A DNA stretch of 64,000 bases from Euphorbia lathyris (lineage: Eukaryota; Streptophyta; Magnoliopsida; Malpighiales; Euphorbiaceae), in contig NC_088915.1 of NCBI RefSeq assembly GCF_963576675.1, positions 34,315,501 to 34,379,500 on the forward strand, read 5' to 3'. The notes beneath the pieces are model-generated. The model was given only the letters and a program-made list of their open reading frames with translations, was not told the origin of the DNA and made no database searches. Each line of letters starts with the position of its first letter. Positions within the stretch are counted from its first letter, which is position 1. This document shows, piece by piece, positions 1-11,262 of this stretch. The position numbers and the translations under genes are program-made.

Positions 1-1800
1 TGGTTAGGAGAGAGATGATGAATATTTAAAGAGAAAAATCTCCCAAAAATGCGATTTTGGAAAATAAAAAATGTGGTTTCATGGTAAATGCCGTTCTGAA
101 CAACTTTAATTCTTGATCAGTTTCAGTTTGAGGTCGTTAACAGTCATTTTGAAGAGTTAGTTCAAGTTGAGTGGCCACTAGTGTTAAAAAGTGTAAAATT
201 CAATGGTCATATCATTAAGAATTGAAGTTCGGTAGCAACAATGTTAAAATGGGTAAAATTCAGTGGGCATGGGTTTACATCCATGGCAACTGAACTTTTA
301 TCCATTTTAACGTTGTGGTCACTGAACTTTAATTCTTAACGGTATGACCTCTAAACTTTACCGTTTTTTTAATACCGTTGGTCACTCAACGCCTCAAAAT
401 GAATGTTGACGGCTTCAAAATAAAAAATTCGAAGTGTTAATGGTATTCTAAGGAACTTTAGTTCTTGAAATTTTTCATTTTGAGGTCATTTAGATGTTGT
501 TTAGTTAGGAGAGATGGTGAATTTTTAGAGAGAGTAGTTTCCAAAAAGGTGATTTTGGAAAATAGAAAATGTGATTTCATAGTAAATGTCGTTCTAAATA
601 ATTTTATTTTGAGGTCGTTAACGGTCATTTTGATGAGTTAGTTAAAGTTGAGTGACCACCAATATTAAAAAGTATAAAGTTTAATGGTAATACCGTTAAA
701 AATTGAAGTTTAGTGACCATAATATTAAAATAGGTAAAGTTCAGTGACCATGTGTGTAGTTTATCCATTTAAAATGTGGTATTTTGTATTAATATTTATT
801 TGTTAAAAAATAATCCTTGCCATGCCAAAAGCTAGTATAATGATTAAAAAGGCGCACAAAGCCACAAACACGTAAATTTGGAGAATAGGTTTGTTTTCAC
901 TAAACTTTACAAATTTTATTTTTTTTAATACCGATGTCCACTCAATGTCTTAAAACGATCATTGACGGCCTTAAAATAAAAAAATTTAAAGAGTTAATAA
1001 TATTATAAAGAACTTTAATTCTTGAAAATTTTCATTGAGGTCATTTAGGTGTTGTTTGGTTATGAGAGATAGTGAATTTTTAGAGAGAGTAAACTCAAAA
1101 AAAAAATGTGATTTTGAAAAATAGAAAATATGGCTAATGGTCATTTTGAGGAGTTAGTTAAAGTTGAGTGGCTACTGATATTAAAAAATATAAAGTTCAA
1201 TAGTCATACCGTTAAAAATTGAAGTTCAGTGGTCATAATACTAAAATAGGTAAAGTTTAATGATCATGGATGTAATTTATCCATTTAAAATGTGGTTTTT
1301 TATTTGGGTAAATAATTTATTAGTCTCCCACTTTTCATCTAACACACTGTTTAATCCTTCTATTTTGAATAATGCATTATAAGGTTCCTAATTTTTGTCA
1401 ATATTAACTATTTGGTCATTTTATCTAGTTAGATTCGTAACCGTTATATTTGTCATAAACAGACAGATATAAAATAACAAAGTAACATGATTATTTTGTA
1501 TTGTGTTGTAGCTTTTCTAAAAACTAAGATATGTTCGGTTAAAAATCTAAAAAAAGAGATAAAAATACCAAATAGTTAATATTGGTAAAAAATAGGGATC
1601 TTAAAATGTATTTTTAAAATAGAAAGACTTAATAATGTCGCAATGGATGTAATTTACCCATTTAAAATGTTTTTTTTTTAATATTTCTAATGTTAAAAAA
1701 TAATCCGTGCCATGCCAAAAGCTTACTACGTATAATTGATAAAAAAAAAAGGTGCACAAAGCCACAAAATTTGAAGAATAGGTTTGTTTTTACTTCAGAG
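1..1800. repeat. Degenerate direct and inverted repeat block
   Basis: AT-rich noncoding stretch. A unit with phrases like gttaaagttgagtgaccacc and ggtaaagttcagtgaccatg appears in direct orientation at about 1-271, 492-760 and 1046-1280, and in inverted orientation at about 272-420. A second duplicated segment, marked by ccatgccaaaagct and gcacaaagccacaaa, lies at about 820-898 and 1708-1797, roughly 885 bp apart. The pattern fits a fold-back or MULE-like noncoding element that was then tandemly duplicated. No coding sequence is seen. Confidence 0.6.
1316..1659. mobile_element. MITE-like element, copy 1 of a family
   Basis: About 344 bp beginning gggtaaataatttattagtc and ending with the approximate inverse, atgtaatttaccc. 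The interior (ccgttatattt, cataaacagacag, aagatatgttcggtta) matches the element at 58747-59122, so this is a dispersed nonautonomous family. The right end is decayed and no clear target duplication is visible. TIRs starting GGGTAAAT are MULE-like, but the superfamily is not certain. Confidence 0.55.
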
Positions 1801-1820
1801 TTTTGAGAAAATAAAAATTT

Positions 1821-1893
1821 GTCTGAGCCCGGGTTCGAACCGGGGACCTCTAGTGTGTGAGACTAGCGTGATAACCGACTACACCACCCAGAC
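1821..1893 (-). tRNA. tRNA-Val (anticodon CAC)
   Basis: The minus strand folds as a 73-nt tRNA. The 7-bp acceptor stem pairs GTCTGGG with CTCAGAC, with one G-T pair. The anticodon arm is CTAGT-CTCACAC-ACTAG, giving anticodon CAC, and the T arm contains GGTTCGAACC. There is no intron and no encoded CCA, as expected for a plant nuclear tRNA. A T-run just after the 3' end (minus strand, 1817-1813) can serve as a Pol III terminator, and a CAA motif lies just upstream of the 5' end, a common plant tRNA feature. Confidence 0.96.
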
Positions 1894-2078
1894 AATTGTT
1901 ACCCAAATGAATAAATATTAATATAGCATATAGCTTTCAATGCAAGGAAATCTCCTCTGATGCAACGATTTAAATTTGAAAGCAAAGCAAATTGTAAATC
2001 TGTTCCCTTCCCTTCCCATTGAAGAGAAAGGAGGAAGGGAGATCAATCTTTTGTTGCTATTACATTTTCTCTTTCGTC

Positions 2079-5000
2079 ATGGACGCCCATCATGCATCGC
2101 TTGGTCGACGAACTGTACTGTTCTTCATCTTGATTTAATCATCTTCCCTGTGTATGCACTGGATTTTCGCTTCGTTTGATTTTTATTTTCATTTATTGTT
2201 TTTGTTGCCGTGTTGATTTTTGCAGCTGGAAGAGATCAGACAAAAGAGAGCAGCGGAGAGGTTAAGCAAAACAATTTCTGGACCTGATCTGACCAAAGCT
2301 CCCATGCCTAATGGTCTTTTCCCCTCTTTGTTAGTTGCTTTTCTGGAGATTATTTCACTTTGATTCGTGCATTTATTTCTAATTTTATTTGATTTTTTTT
2401 TTTCGTTAAATATGTTTCCGCAGATAATTTAGGGATGAGAAAGTCAGAAAGCACAAATCGACTTTCAGAGGTAGGAATTTAGCTTGCTGTGGTTCTTCTT
2501 TTTCAAAATTCTTGTTATTATTATTTTTCATAATGATGTTTCTTGACTTTTCAATGTGTATAGCTTAATTGTTTGTGAAAGGTATTTATTGCGTAGAGAG
2601 ACAAAATATTGCTGAGCATAAATATGTTAGTAATTTTCATGCTGCAAGAATATTGGAAAATAATTAAAACAGGCAGTTTCAATTCTCTGTCATGGTTTTA
2701 TTGTAACACGGTTAATTCTTCGGCCATTATGGGCATCAAGATATGTTGAGATGATAATGAAAACAATCTTCTTTTGTTTGATTTTGATTTTGTTGAACTG
2801 GGATCAGATGAATTTATCTTTAGCAGCCAGCTGTGGATGCTGCCATGCTAACATTTTTCTATGGTGTGTGTATATATACACACACGTAGTAATAATATAA
2901 TATATCTAGATTTTCATTGCTTTTAATGGTTTGTGCAGACAGATGTTAGTGGATTAGTCTCTCAGCTAAAAGATCTGCAAAAAAAGAATGCAGATTTAGA
3001 GGAAAACAACAGGAACTTATCTTTTATGGTATGTTTTTTTTTTTTTTGATAAAATCTTTTATGGTATGTTTTTTAATATTGTTTTTTTTTAACAAAGCAC
3101 AATGTGTTCTAGATTCTGTCTATTACGGGTTTTTTGTTTTCCCTCACTTCTCAGTTTCAAACCAAGGATGTTGAGAATGAATCATTGCTGAAGCGCTTAA
3201 ATGATCTGGTAAAGGAACCCTCCCCCGCTTTCGAAATCTTTTTACATGTATGTGTAAAGAGCTTTCTCAACTTGAACTTTGTAGTTTGATTCCACTTGTT
3301 TTCTCTTTTGTCATTTGCAGGAACAAAATACTGTACCATCTTTAAGAAAAGCACTGAAGGATGTAGCTATGGAAAAAGATGCAGCGGTGGTTGCACGGGT
3401 AAGAATTGTTTCTTTCTAGTTTACCTGCATGCGTCATATATGTTAAGTCTTTATTTTTATTCTTCACCCATAATGTTCGATATGTAGTATAGGAGGACCT
3501 TTCAGCCCAGCTCCGCACTCTTAAGAAACGTCTAAAGGAAGCAGAAGAAGAGCAATACAGGGTATGAGAGTTGATTCTCTGGCTATTATAATATAAGGTA
3601 GAGTAGCATCTCAGTTTGCATTTTCACATTATTATATTTGTAATAGGCTGAGGAAGATGCAGCTGCCTTGAGAGCAGAATTAAACATGATACAGCAACAG
3701 GCAATGAGCAATCCACTTGGGGGAATGAACTCTTTTGGTATTTCCCTGGATCAAGTACCAAGTTTAGAAAAGGAGTTGGCTAATCTAAAGTCTCAATTGC
3801 AGGTTAGAAATTTTTATTTCCTAATTCTTTGTTCCTTACCTATATTATGGTTTTCTTGTACTGATTCAAAACTTATAGCAAGAGTCACTATTGAGGCAAC
3901 AAGAAAGACAAAGATTAGCAGAGGAGCAAACTCGGGTTTCTACCCTTGTGTCTGAAAAGCAAGAGTTGGAAGAGAAACTAGCAGATTTATCCAGAAGGCC
4001 CCCTGGTATAATACCAATTCAATCTTTCCCATTACCTAGTTTCCTTGAAGGTGTTAATGGTCAATGTTTATGTGCATAACTTTCTTCCTTTTTCTCTTTT
4101 GGTTTTTCTAAGTCTTTCTCTTGCTTGTGCAATGCAGAAGAACCTGAAAAGGGGGCTCATACAGCATTTTCAGTGGTAAGGGAATGTTTGTGGTTGTCAT
4201 TGTTTTTAGTTCGGTTTTTATTTGTGTATTATGGCTTAATGGCATCACATATTAATATAACTGTGGTGTCTCTTTTTATCACCATATTTTCATCAGTATC
4301 ATTTCTAAAATAATTTTCTTGATCCATTTTAATCCCTTGTGTGAAGGATGAATGGTTTTGTGGGTTGAGATTTCAGACTACTGTCATGATGCATGTTACA
4401 AAACTTTGCAGGAAGAAAAGGAGAAACTTGAAAAGCAGTTGCATGATATGGCTGTAGCAGTTGAAAGGTTGGAGAGCAGTAGACAGAAACTTTTAATGGA
4501 GGTGCTGTATTTACTCACATGTCTTCTCTTGTAGTAATACCAATTGGAAACTAACCATCTTACGGTGACCTTGCATCATAATTTGTTTTGCAGATTGATT
4601 CCCAATCTTCAGAGATAGAGAAGCTTTTTGAGGAAAATTCTACTCTCTCTTCTTCTTATCAAGAGGCAATAACCATTGCCAACCAGTGGGAGAATCAGGT
4701 AATTCATATACAGATCAAGTTTGTTAGTCACTGCATGTAAGAAATTTTTATGCCCCATTTTTATGTTACAAGTACTAGTTGCCTATATCAAATAACGTGG
4801 CTTAGCAGTAGCTAATAGTAGAGATCCGAGGTATAGTTTAATTCATAAAATAAGCTACAAAAATAATAGAAATCTGTTATTGAAGCAAATAGAGAAACCT
4901 TAACAATGTTTTCCAAATGATATATCCGAAGTGATCGTGGCCAACCTAACCTAATCTCCAGTAAGTTGACTAGTTAGCATCTCTATCTTCTTTAGGCCGT

Positions 5001-5904
5001 TTATGGAAGGAACACCATCACATCTGTGGACAAGCTCTTTTGCAAACAAATTTCAAGTTTGTGAAATTGGTTTTCATTGTCGCCTGTTATAGTTCAAGTG
5101 TGACACCTTCTCGATTTGTCAAATGGGACTAACTTCATAATCGCTCTAAGGTTGCTTGTTTTGCTTTACCTTGTACACTGAATCATATTCTTTTATATTT
5201 AAGCATGTATCTGGTGGGTGTTGACTGCATTGTTATTTAGATAAATAATTTGCATAGCATGTAACTTCTGCAGTTGAAGGACTGTCTTAAGCAAAATGAA
5301 GAGCTGCGTGGAGCTCTCTCAAAGATGAGAACTGAACAGGCTAATATGGTTTATTCAAGTGATAAAGAGGCCGTGAGAAGCTCATCAACAGACCATAGCA
5401 ATCGGTCAATCGAGAATGGTTCACAGATACATACAACTGAAGTTCTTTCACTCAAGGTTAGGAACTAGTGGGAGGAGGATATGTTATTAACTTTAACAAC
5501 CCAATCGGATGTGTCATATGCAGGATTACATAGCTAAACTTCAATCGTATCTGTCAAACAGATCCTTATATTTAGGACATGGACATCAATCAAATTCATG
5601 ATTTTGTTTTATTTGTAGAGTGAACTAGCAATACAACAGAACAGAGCTGAATCGTTGTCATATGAAGTCCTGCAGCTATCAGCGAAACTCCAAGAAGCCA
5701 CACAATCATATACTGGTCTTTTGCGCCTGTGAGTTCTTTCTGCTCTCCTCCTCTCTATCATTATATGATTAAAATTCGAGTTTGATGATTCAGCTGCAAA
5801 CTTAAGTTGAATTCATTTGCCATTGCAGATACAAGCCAGTACTGAGGAATATGGAGAACAGTCTCATCAAAATGAAGCAAGATGGCTCTGTGACTGTACT
5901 ATGA
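2079..5904 (+). CDS. Plant coiled-coil protein, 15 exons, 448 aa
   Basis: Exons by GT/AG and phase: 2079-2114, 2226-2313, 2424-2470, 2939-3028, 3155-3208, 3321-3398, 3493-3561, 3647-3802, 3879-4005, 4138-4175, 4412-4501, 4594-4698, 5274-5456, 5619-5728, 5829-5904. The sum is 1347 nt, an unbroken frame. The start is [12 protein letters not shown]. The protein is hydrophilic, rich in E, K, Q and L, with long heptad-like stretches (roughly residues 60-280 and 295-420) and no membrane segment or signal peptide. The N-terminal block [15 protein letters not shown] and the C-terminal block around [17 protein letters not shown] look conserved. It resembles plant proteins labelled ELKS/Rab6-interacting or myosin-heavy-chain-like, but those names rest on coiled coils only, so I give no function. 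Exons of 36-183 nt all keep phase, arguing for a live gene. Confidence 0.88.
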
Positions 5905-6344
5905 ACTGCACCAGCTCTGATGTAATATCTCTCATTCTTTGTCTGTGTAGTTACATTCTCGAGAATTGCTCGACATATGAACAAGTTTCGGGATAGATGT
6001 CAAGTAGGTTCCGTTTTTTTTCCAGTGTTTGGCCGATTAATACGAACATAAAGTCCATGTAGTGCATTATTAATATCAATTGGTTATCTACATTTATTTG
6101 TTCATTAACTGCTAAGCATAGTTTTTTAGGAATCCTAAATTAATTATTTAATGGTGATGTCATTTTCATCTCTAAATTAATCTCTTCAAATTTGATAAAA
6201 CCAAAGGAATAGAGATCATTAAATACTTTGAATATGAGATCAAAGATGAGCATAAAAATGCAACTAATGTTTAATCAACATTAGCTAATGTTTAGATTAG
6301 GTTGGTTAATTAAATCAATTGGGCATTTAAACTCGACTGATCAA
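5905..6344. other. 3' flank of coiled-coil gene
   Basis: AT-rich. It probably holds the 3' UTR of the coiled-coil gene followed by ordinary intergenic DNA up to the LINE target site. No further gene or repeat recognised. Confidence 0.5.
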
Positions 6345-6360
6345 ATTGAATAACTATGAA

Positions 6361-9300
6361 CAACAACAACAACAACAACAAATCCTTAGTCCCGAAATGA
6401 TTCGGGGTCGGCTAACATGAACCATCATATAAAACCGTGAAAATCAAGTCGTGTCAGCGACACAGATTCGCTCCCTCCACTCCGTCCTATCCACTACCAT
6501 ATTTTCCTCAATTCCCAATAAACTCATATCACTCTCGATCACCCTCCTCCAAGTTTGCTTAGGTCTTCCCCTACCCCTCACCACTACATCCCTTTGCCAC
6601 TCTTCGGTTCTCCTAACCGGCGCATCAAGCGCTCTACGTCTCACATGGCCAAACCACCTTAGTCGGTTTTCTCTCATTTTATTCTCAATAGATGTAACCC
6701 CTACTTTTGTCCTAATTATTTCATTACGCACCCGGTCCTTTCTCGTGTGACCACACATCCATCTCAACATACGCATCTCCGCCACCGACATCTTATGGAT
6801 GTGGCAGTGTTTCACTACCCAACACTCCGTACCATATAACAATGTTGGTCTAATTGCCGTCCGGTAGAATTTTCCCTTCAATCTATTAGGCATGCCGGGA
6901 TCACAAAGGAAACCCGTAGCACTCTTCCACTTCGACCAACCAGCTTTAATCCTATGGGCAACATCTCCATCTACTTCTCCATCCGTTTGGATAATAGATC
7001 CTAAATACCGGAAGCAATCCGAGGCCTGAACAACTCTCCCATCTAGGGTGATTGTCCCTGCCTCCCTACTCCTACGGCCGCTAAACTTACACTCCAAATA
7101 TTCTGTCTTACTTCGACTCAACTTAAAGCCTCTAGATTCTAGAGTTTGCCTCCATAGTTCCAACTTCATCTCCACTCCTTCTTTCGTCTCATCAACCAAC
7201 ACAATATCATATGCAAACAGCATGCACCATGGTATACCATCTTGAAGTGATCTTGTTAGTTCATCCATAACGATGGCAAAAAGAAATGGGCTTAGTGCGG
7301 AACCTTGATGCACTCCAATCGTAATAGGAAACTCTTCAGTTTTCCCAACACTAGTACGTACACTCGTGCATACTCCCTCATACATGTCCTTTATGATGTC
7401 AATATATTTCCGCGAAATGCCTTTCCTTATCAAGGCCCACCAAAGTACTTCCCTTGGTACCTTATCATATGCTTTCTCCAAGTCAATGAAAACCATATGC
7501 AAGTCTTTCTTCTTATTTCGATAGTGCTCCATTAATTGTCTCATTAGATGGATGGCTTCCATAGTTGATCTTCCCGGCATAAAGCCAAACTGGTTTTCCG
7601 AGATCTTCACCGTCCTCCTTAGCCTTTGTTCAATCACTCGCTCCCAAAGTTTCATAGTGTGACTCATTAATTTGATTCCCCGATAGTTGGCACAATCTTG
7701 GACATCGCCTTTGTTCTTATACAAAGGGATTAAGGTACTTTTCCTCCATTCTGATGGCATCTTATTGTTTCTCCAAATTTTGTTGAAGAACGTCGTCAAC
7801 CATTCGATTCCTCTTTCTCCCAAACATCTCCAAATCTCAATAGGGATGCCATCAGGTCCTACTGCTTTCTTCAACTTCATCTTACTTAATGCCATTTTGA
7901 CTTCACCCTTTTGAATTCTCCGCAGGCATTCATGATTTATCATATCGTGATGGATACTTATATCTCCAACATCTTGTTGGCGATCTCCATTAAATAAGTC
8001 ATCAAAATAGGACCTCCATCGTTCCTTGATATCCTTATCTCCAACTAGGACTTTCTGGTCCACATCCTTCACACATTTAACTTTTCCGAGATCTCGCGTC
8101 TTCCTATCTCTCATCCGAGCAATTCTATATATGTCTCTTTCCCCTTCTTTCGTATCCAATCTTGTATACAGATCCCGATTCACCTTTGCTCTAGCATCTC
8201 GTATGACCTTCTTTACTTCCCTTTTAGCCTCTTTGTATTTTTCGTAGTTCTCGTCACTCCTACATTTCCCCAATAGTTTATAGGATTCTCTCTTACTCTT
8301 TACTGCTTGTCGTACTTCTTCTGTCCACCAAGATGTGTCCTTACCCGGTGGCATGCTACCTTTAGATTCCCCTAGAACTTCCTTCACTACTTCCCTTATA
8401 CTATGCTCCATCTTATTCCATATCGAATCTATATCTGAATCCATATTGCAAGTCCAAATATCTTTTTTGGTCATCTCATCCACAAATTTTTGTTGATTCT
8501 CCCCTTGCAATTTCCACCACTTAATCTTAGTCTCTACTTGAGGTGTTTGTTTTCTTATACATTTCCTACTTCGAAAATCTAGCACCACTACTCTATGTTG
8601 GGTTGTCGTACTCTCACCAGGGATCACCTTACAATCAATATAACTCTTTCTCCAAGCACTCCTTACTAAGAAGAAGTCAATTTGGCTCGCATTACCGCCA
8701 CTCCGATAAGTCACTAAGTGGGATGTTCTCTTCATAAACCATGTGTTCATGATACTCAAGTCATAGGCTGATGCGAATTCCAAAATATCATTTCCTGCTT
8801 CATTCTTATCTCCAAAACCATACCCTCCATGAACACTCTCAAACCCATCTCGCCTAGAACCCACGTGTCCATTGAGATCACCCCCTAGTACCATTTTTTC
8901 ATCCCTAGGAACCTGTTGCACCACTTCCTCTAAGTCATCCCAAAAAGCTTGTCTTATAGACACATCTAATCCTATTTGTGGCGCATATGCACTAATGACA
9001 TTCACAACCTCATCCCCTATCACTAGCTTAACACTCATAATTCTATCGCTCTTCCTAGACACCGCTACTACCTCATCAATATACTCCCTATCAATAAGAA
9101 TACCTACTCCATTTCTACCCTTATCCTTTCCTGAGTACCAAAGCTTATAACCCCAAGGAGCTATCTCTCTAGCCTTGGCTCCAACCCACTTGGTTTCTTG
9201 TAGGCATAATATATTTATTCTCCTCCTCTTCATAACATCTACAATTTCAGCTAATCTTCCTGTCAAAGAACCTATGTTCCATGTCCCAAAGCGTAACTTA

Positions 9301-9629
9301 CTACCCTTACCCCTACCCCTACCATTACCGTGGACTAGCTTATTTACCCGCAACCCTTGCATATTTGACACCACCCCCGGGTCCTGGGGTGGCGCGCCGC
9401 TTCGGGGCGACGACCTAGCAACCCTTGCACATTTATCACTACACCCGGGTCTAGGAAGTGCAGCGCGTCGCTGAGTAGGGAACGCCCCAACGGTATTTAT
9501 ATTATGGTTCATGTCATAAGATGTGGCTAAGTTTTACGCTGGCCGCCACAAACCTACCGCAACCCTCCTCCTTTGTCCGGGCTTGGGACCGGCTGTAAAG
9601 GCCACCAAGTGACCCTCACAGGCGGAGTT
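6361..9629 (-). mobile_element. RTE-type LINE, 3.27 kb, with 16-bp TSD
   Basis: Minus-strand non-LTR retrotransposon. Identical 16-bp direct repeats ATTGAATAACTATGAA flank it at 6345-6360 and 9630-9645. The minus-strand 3' end is a short (TTG)n tail (caacaacaac... at 6361-6380) rather than poly(A), which is typical of RTE-clade elements. It encodes one long ORF with endonuclease and reverse transcriptase and no gag-like ORF1. The perfect duplication and unbroken ORF point to a recent insertion. It lies 440 bp downstream of the coiled-coil gene. Confidence 0.92.
6444..9512 (-). CDS. RTE LINE ORF: AP endonuclease plus reverse transcriptase
   Basis: 1022-aa uninterrupted ORF starting at ATG 9512. 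The N-terminal third is an exonuclease-endonuclease-phosphatase domain: [29 protein letters not shown] and TTQHRVVV hold the usual N, E, D/N, D and H positions. The middle is an RVT_1 reverse transcriptase: [13 protein letters not shown] carries the first Asp, [13 protein letters not shown] the template grip. The active-site box reads LFAYDIVLV where the family has FADD, so the first Asp of the pair is Tyr (codon 7209-7211). That single change should abolish polymerisation although the rest reads as a live element. A thumb/C-terminal region follows to the stop at 6444. Confidence 0.92.
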   Translation of the reverse strand: MNHNINTVGAFPTQRRAALPRPGCSDKCARVARSSPRSGAPPQDPGVVSNMQGLRVNKLVHGNGRGRGKGSKLRFGTWNIGSLTGRLAEIVDVMKRRRINILCLQETKWVGAKAREIAPWGYKLWYSGKDKGRNGVGILIDREYIDEVVAVSRKSDRIMSVKLVIGDEVVNVISAYAPQIGLDVSIRQAFWDDLEEVVQQVPRDEKMVLGGDLNGHVGSRRDGFESVHGGYGFGDKNEAGNDILEFASAYDLSIMNTWFMKRTSHLVTYRSGGNASQIDFFLVRSAWRKSYIDCKVIPGESTTTQHRVVVLDFRSRKCIRKQTPQVETKIKWWKLQGENQQKFVDEMTKKDIWTCNMDSDIDSIWNKMEHSIREVVKEVLGESKGSMPPGKDTSWWTEEVRQAVKSKRESYKLLGKCRSDENYEKYKEAKREVKKVIRDARAKVNRDLYTRLDTKEGERDIYRIARMRDRKTRDLGKVKCVKDVDQKVLVGDKDIKERWRSYFDDLFNGDRQQDVGDISIHHDMINHECLRRIQKGEVKMALSKMKLKKAVGPDGIPIEIWRCLGERGIEWLTTFFNKIWRNNKMPSEWRKSTLIPLYKNKGDVQDCANYRGIKLMSHTMKLWERVIEQRLRRTVKISENQFGFMPGRSTMEAIHLMRQLMEHYRNKKKDLHMVFIDLEKAYDKVPREVLWWALIRKGISRKYIDIIKDMYEGVCTSVRTSVGKTEEFPITIGVHQGSALSPFLFAIVMDELTRSLQDGIPWCMLFAYDIVLVDETKEGVEMKLELWRQTLESRGFKLSRSKTEYLECKFSGRRSREAGTITLDGRVVQASDCFRYLGSIIQTDGEVDGDVAHRIKAGWSKWKSATGFLCDPGMPNRLKGKFYRTAIRPTLLYGTECWVVKHCHIHKMSVAEMRMLRWMCGHTRKDRVRNEIIRTKVGVTSIENKMRENRLRWFGHVRRRALDAPVRRTEEWQRDVVVRGRGRPKQTWRRVIESDMSLLGIEENMVVDRTEWRERICVADTT

Positions 9630-9645
9630 ATTGAATAACTATGAA

Positions 9646-9833
9646 GTTTAACAAAATTTCCTTATATAGAAAAAGAACTAATTACAAGAAAGAAAAAAGA
9701 ATATTGTTGTTACACTGATTTGAAATATTGAGGATTGAAATTTTTCTTTACAAGCAAACACTATATTTTTCTGTTAGTTAAAAAAAAGAAAAAAGATATA
9801 TACCATTTTTTTTTCTTGAAAAATAAGGAAACA
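9646..9833. other. Spacer between LINE and MULE
   Basis: About 190 bp of AT-rich sequence with A- and T-runs. Nothing recognised. Confidence 0.5.
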
Positions 9834-9842
9834 TATACTTTT

Positions 9843-9961
9843 GGCCTAAACCATACGTGGCCCCTGAACTTGTCCACTTTAGTCATTTTGCCCCCTGAAC
9901 TTAAGGGACGTCCTATTAACCCCCTCAACTTAAAAAAAATGATATCATTGGCCCCTTATTT
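9843..9961 (+). repeat. MULE left terminal inverted repeat
   Basis: 119 bp that match the inverse of 15793-15914 with only a few differences. Shared blocks include cttgtccactttagtcattt and atgatatcattggcccc. Confidence 0.93.
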
Positions 9962-10397
9962 GCTGACATGTCATGTGTTGTTGTAACAGTACAACATAGG
10001 CGCGTGAAGCAAGCTAAGACCCAAAAAATAAATGGACAACGGTCGTATTTTTTTCAATTATCTTCAACTGAAATCCCTTAAATATCAAAATCTCCATTCT
10101 TCTCTTTGTGATTCCAGTTCATCTTCTTCCTCCCGCTCATGCGGGTTTAATTTCTGCTTCTTACCCATTACCGTCTTCTCAATCTTCCAAAGTCATCTTC
10201 ATCATATTCCCCAGAGAAAGGAATCGTGCGATTTGAATTAGAGAATCCACTGTGTTTGATCGCTGTGTTTTCGTGCTCCTGCGTTCGTATGTTCTTGGGG
10301 AAGAAAGTGGGAATCATCTTCTTTGATTTCGTGCTCCTGCGTTCGATTGACTGTATTTTGATACCCTGTTTTTGTGTTGGCCGGTGTTACGGACAAA
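9962..10397 (+). promoter_or_regulatory. MULE subterminal region upstream of GRF ORF
   Basis: Between the left TIR and the GRF start codon. It is richer in mixed composition than the surroundings, with TC-rich stretches (tcatcttcttcctcccgctc near 10115). It probably provides the promoter and leader of the plus-strand gene. No TATA box is assigned. Confidence 0.35.
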
Positions 10398-10748
10398 ATG
10401 GAAGTTTACCGTTGTGGGGAGAGTGCCGTGGTGAAAATTTCATGGAAGCCTGCAAATCCCGGAAGACGATTTTATGATTGCCGTAACTATGGGGTGAGTC
10501 AACATTGTTGGTTTTAACTGGTATTGATCTATTTGTATATATTAGTGGAAAAAATTGTAATCATGTTATGTTTGATGCAAGGGCCATATTATTGTGGATA
10601 TATGAAATGGTTTGATGCTCCAGTTAGTGAACACAATAAGAATGTCATCACGGGGCTGTTGAAGAAGTTGAAAGAGAATGAAAAATCGAGTGTCTATCAA
10701 AGCCGAAGTACGAAGATTGTTGAGTCCAAAAGCAATATAGATGGATAA
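10398..10748 (+). CDS. GRF-type zinc finger protein of the MULE
   Basis: Exon 1 is 10398-10493 and encodes YRCGESAVVK, SWKPANPGRRFYDC, then a gtgagt donor. Exon 2 from about 10581 encodes GPYYCGYMKWFD, then a Lys-rich tail to the stop at 10748. This is the GRF zinc-finger pattern (Cys-Gly, NPGRRFY-Cys, Cys-G-[FY]-[FM]-KW), often carried as a small second gene beside plant MULE transposases. The only good acceptor AG (10580-10581) leaves the exons out of phase by one base, so this copy may be slightly broken or use an unusual junction. Its role in transposition is unknown. Confidence 0.6.
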
Positions 10749-11262
10749 AATGCCTAATATGTTTCATTTTGGGGTTTGTCTTAGGAGTGTGTCTGAGTAG
10801 TTAATGTACTTGTTTCACACATTTTGGGTTGTATTTAGGGATAAATTTGGTGTTTCTAATCAGTGATGTATTTTGGCACGGATTAATTTAAACGAATAGT
10901 TACAAGTTTGTAATCATATTTCCCATTTGCATATATATTTGCATAAATTGTGTAAATAGTATACAATGTTGTAATAGCATAAATCAAATCCTGGATTGTG
11001 CATACAAATAGACGTTCATGCCATTGATAAACCAATGCAAATTCACACTTGCGTTCTTACAACAAACCAAAATATGCACCCAATTGGTCATAACAAACCA
11101 AAATATGTACCAACATTGCAGAAACAGTACATTGGCATAAACATTTGCCAAAAAATAACCCAAAATGGACAAAAAGGTACCATGTACCAAAGTATTTGCC
11201 ATAAACTGTCAACAACCACAAAAAAAATCCCAAAAATGGGTGCATATAACCTAAACCGAAAG
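10749..11262. other. MULE interior between convergent genes
   Basis: About 510 bp between the GRF stop and the transposase stop. AT-rich and noncoding, presumably both 3' UTRs. Around 11045-11210 short phrases such as aaccaaaatatg and caaaaatggacaaaa recur, giving weak internal repetition. Confidence 0.4.

Noticed and set aside
6451..9474. Series of plus-strand ORFs across the RTE LINE
   Set aside because: Shadows of the 1022-aa minus-strand ORF.
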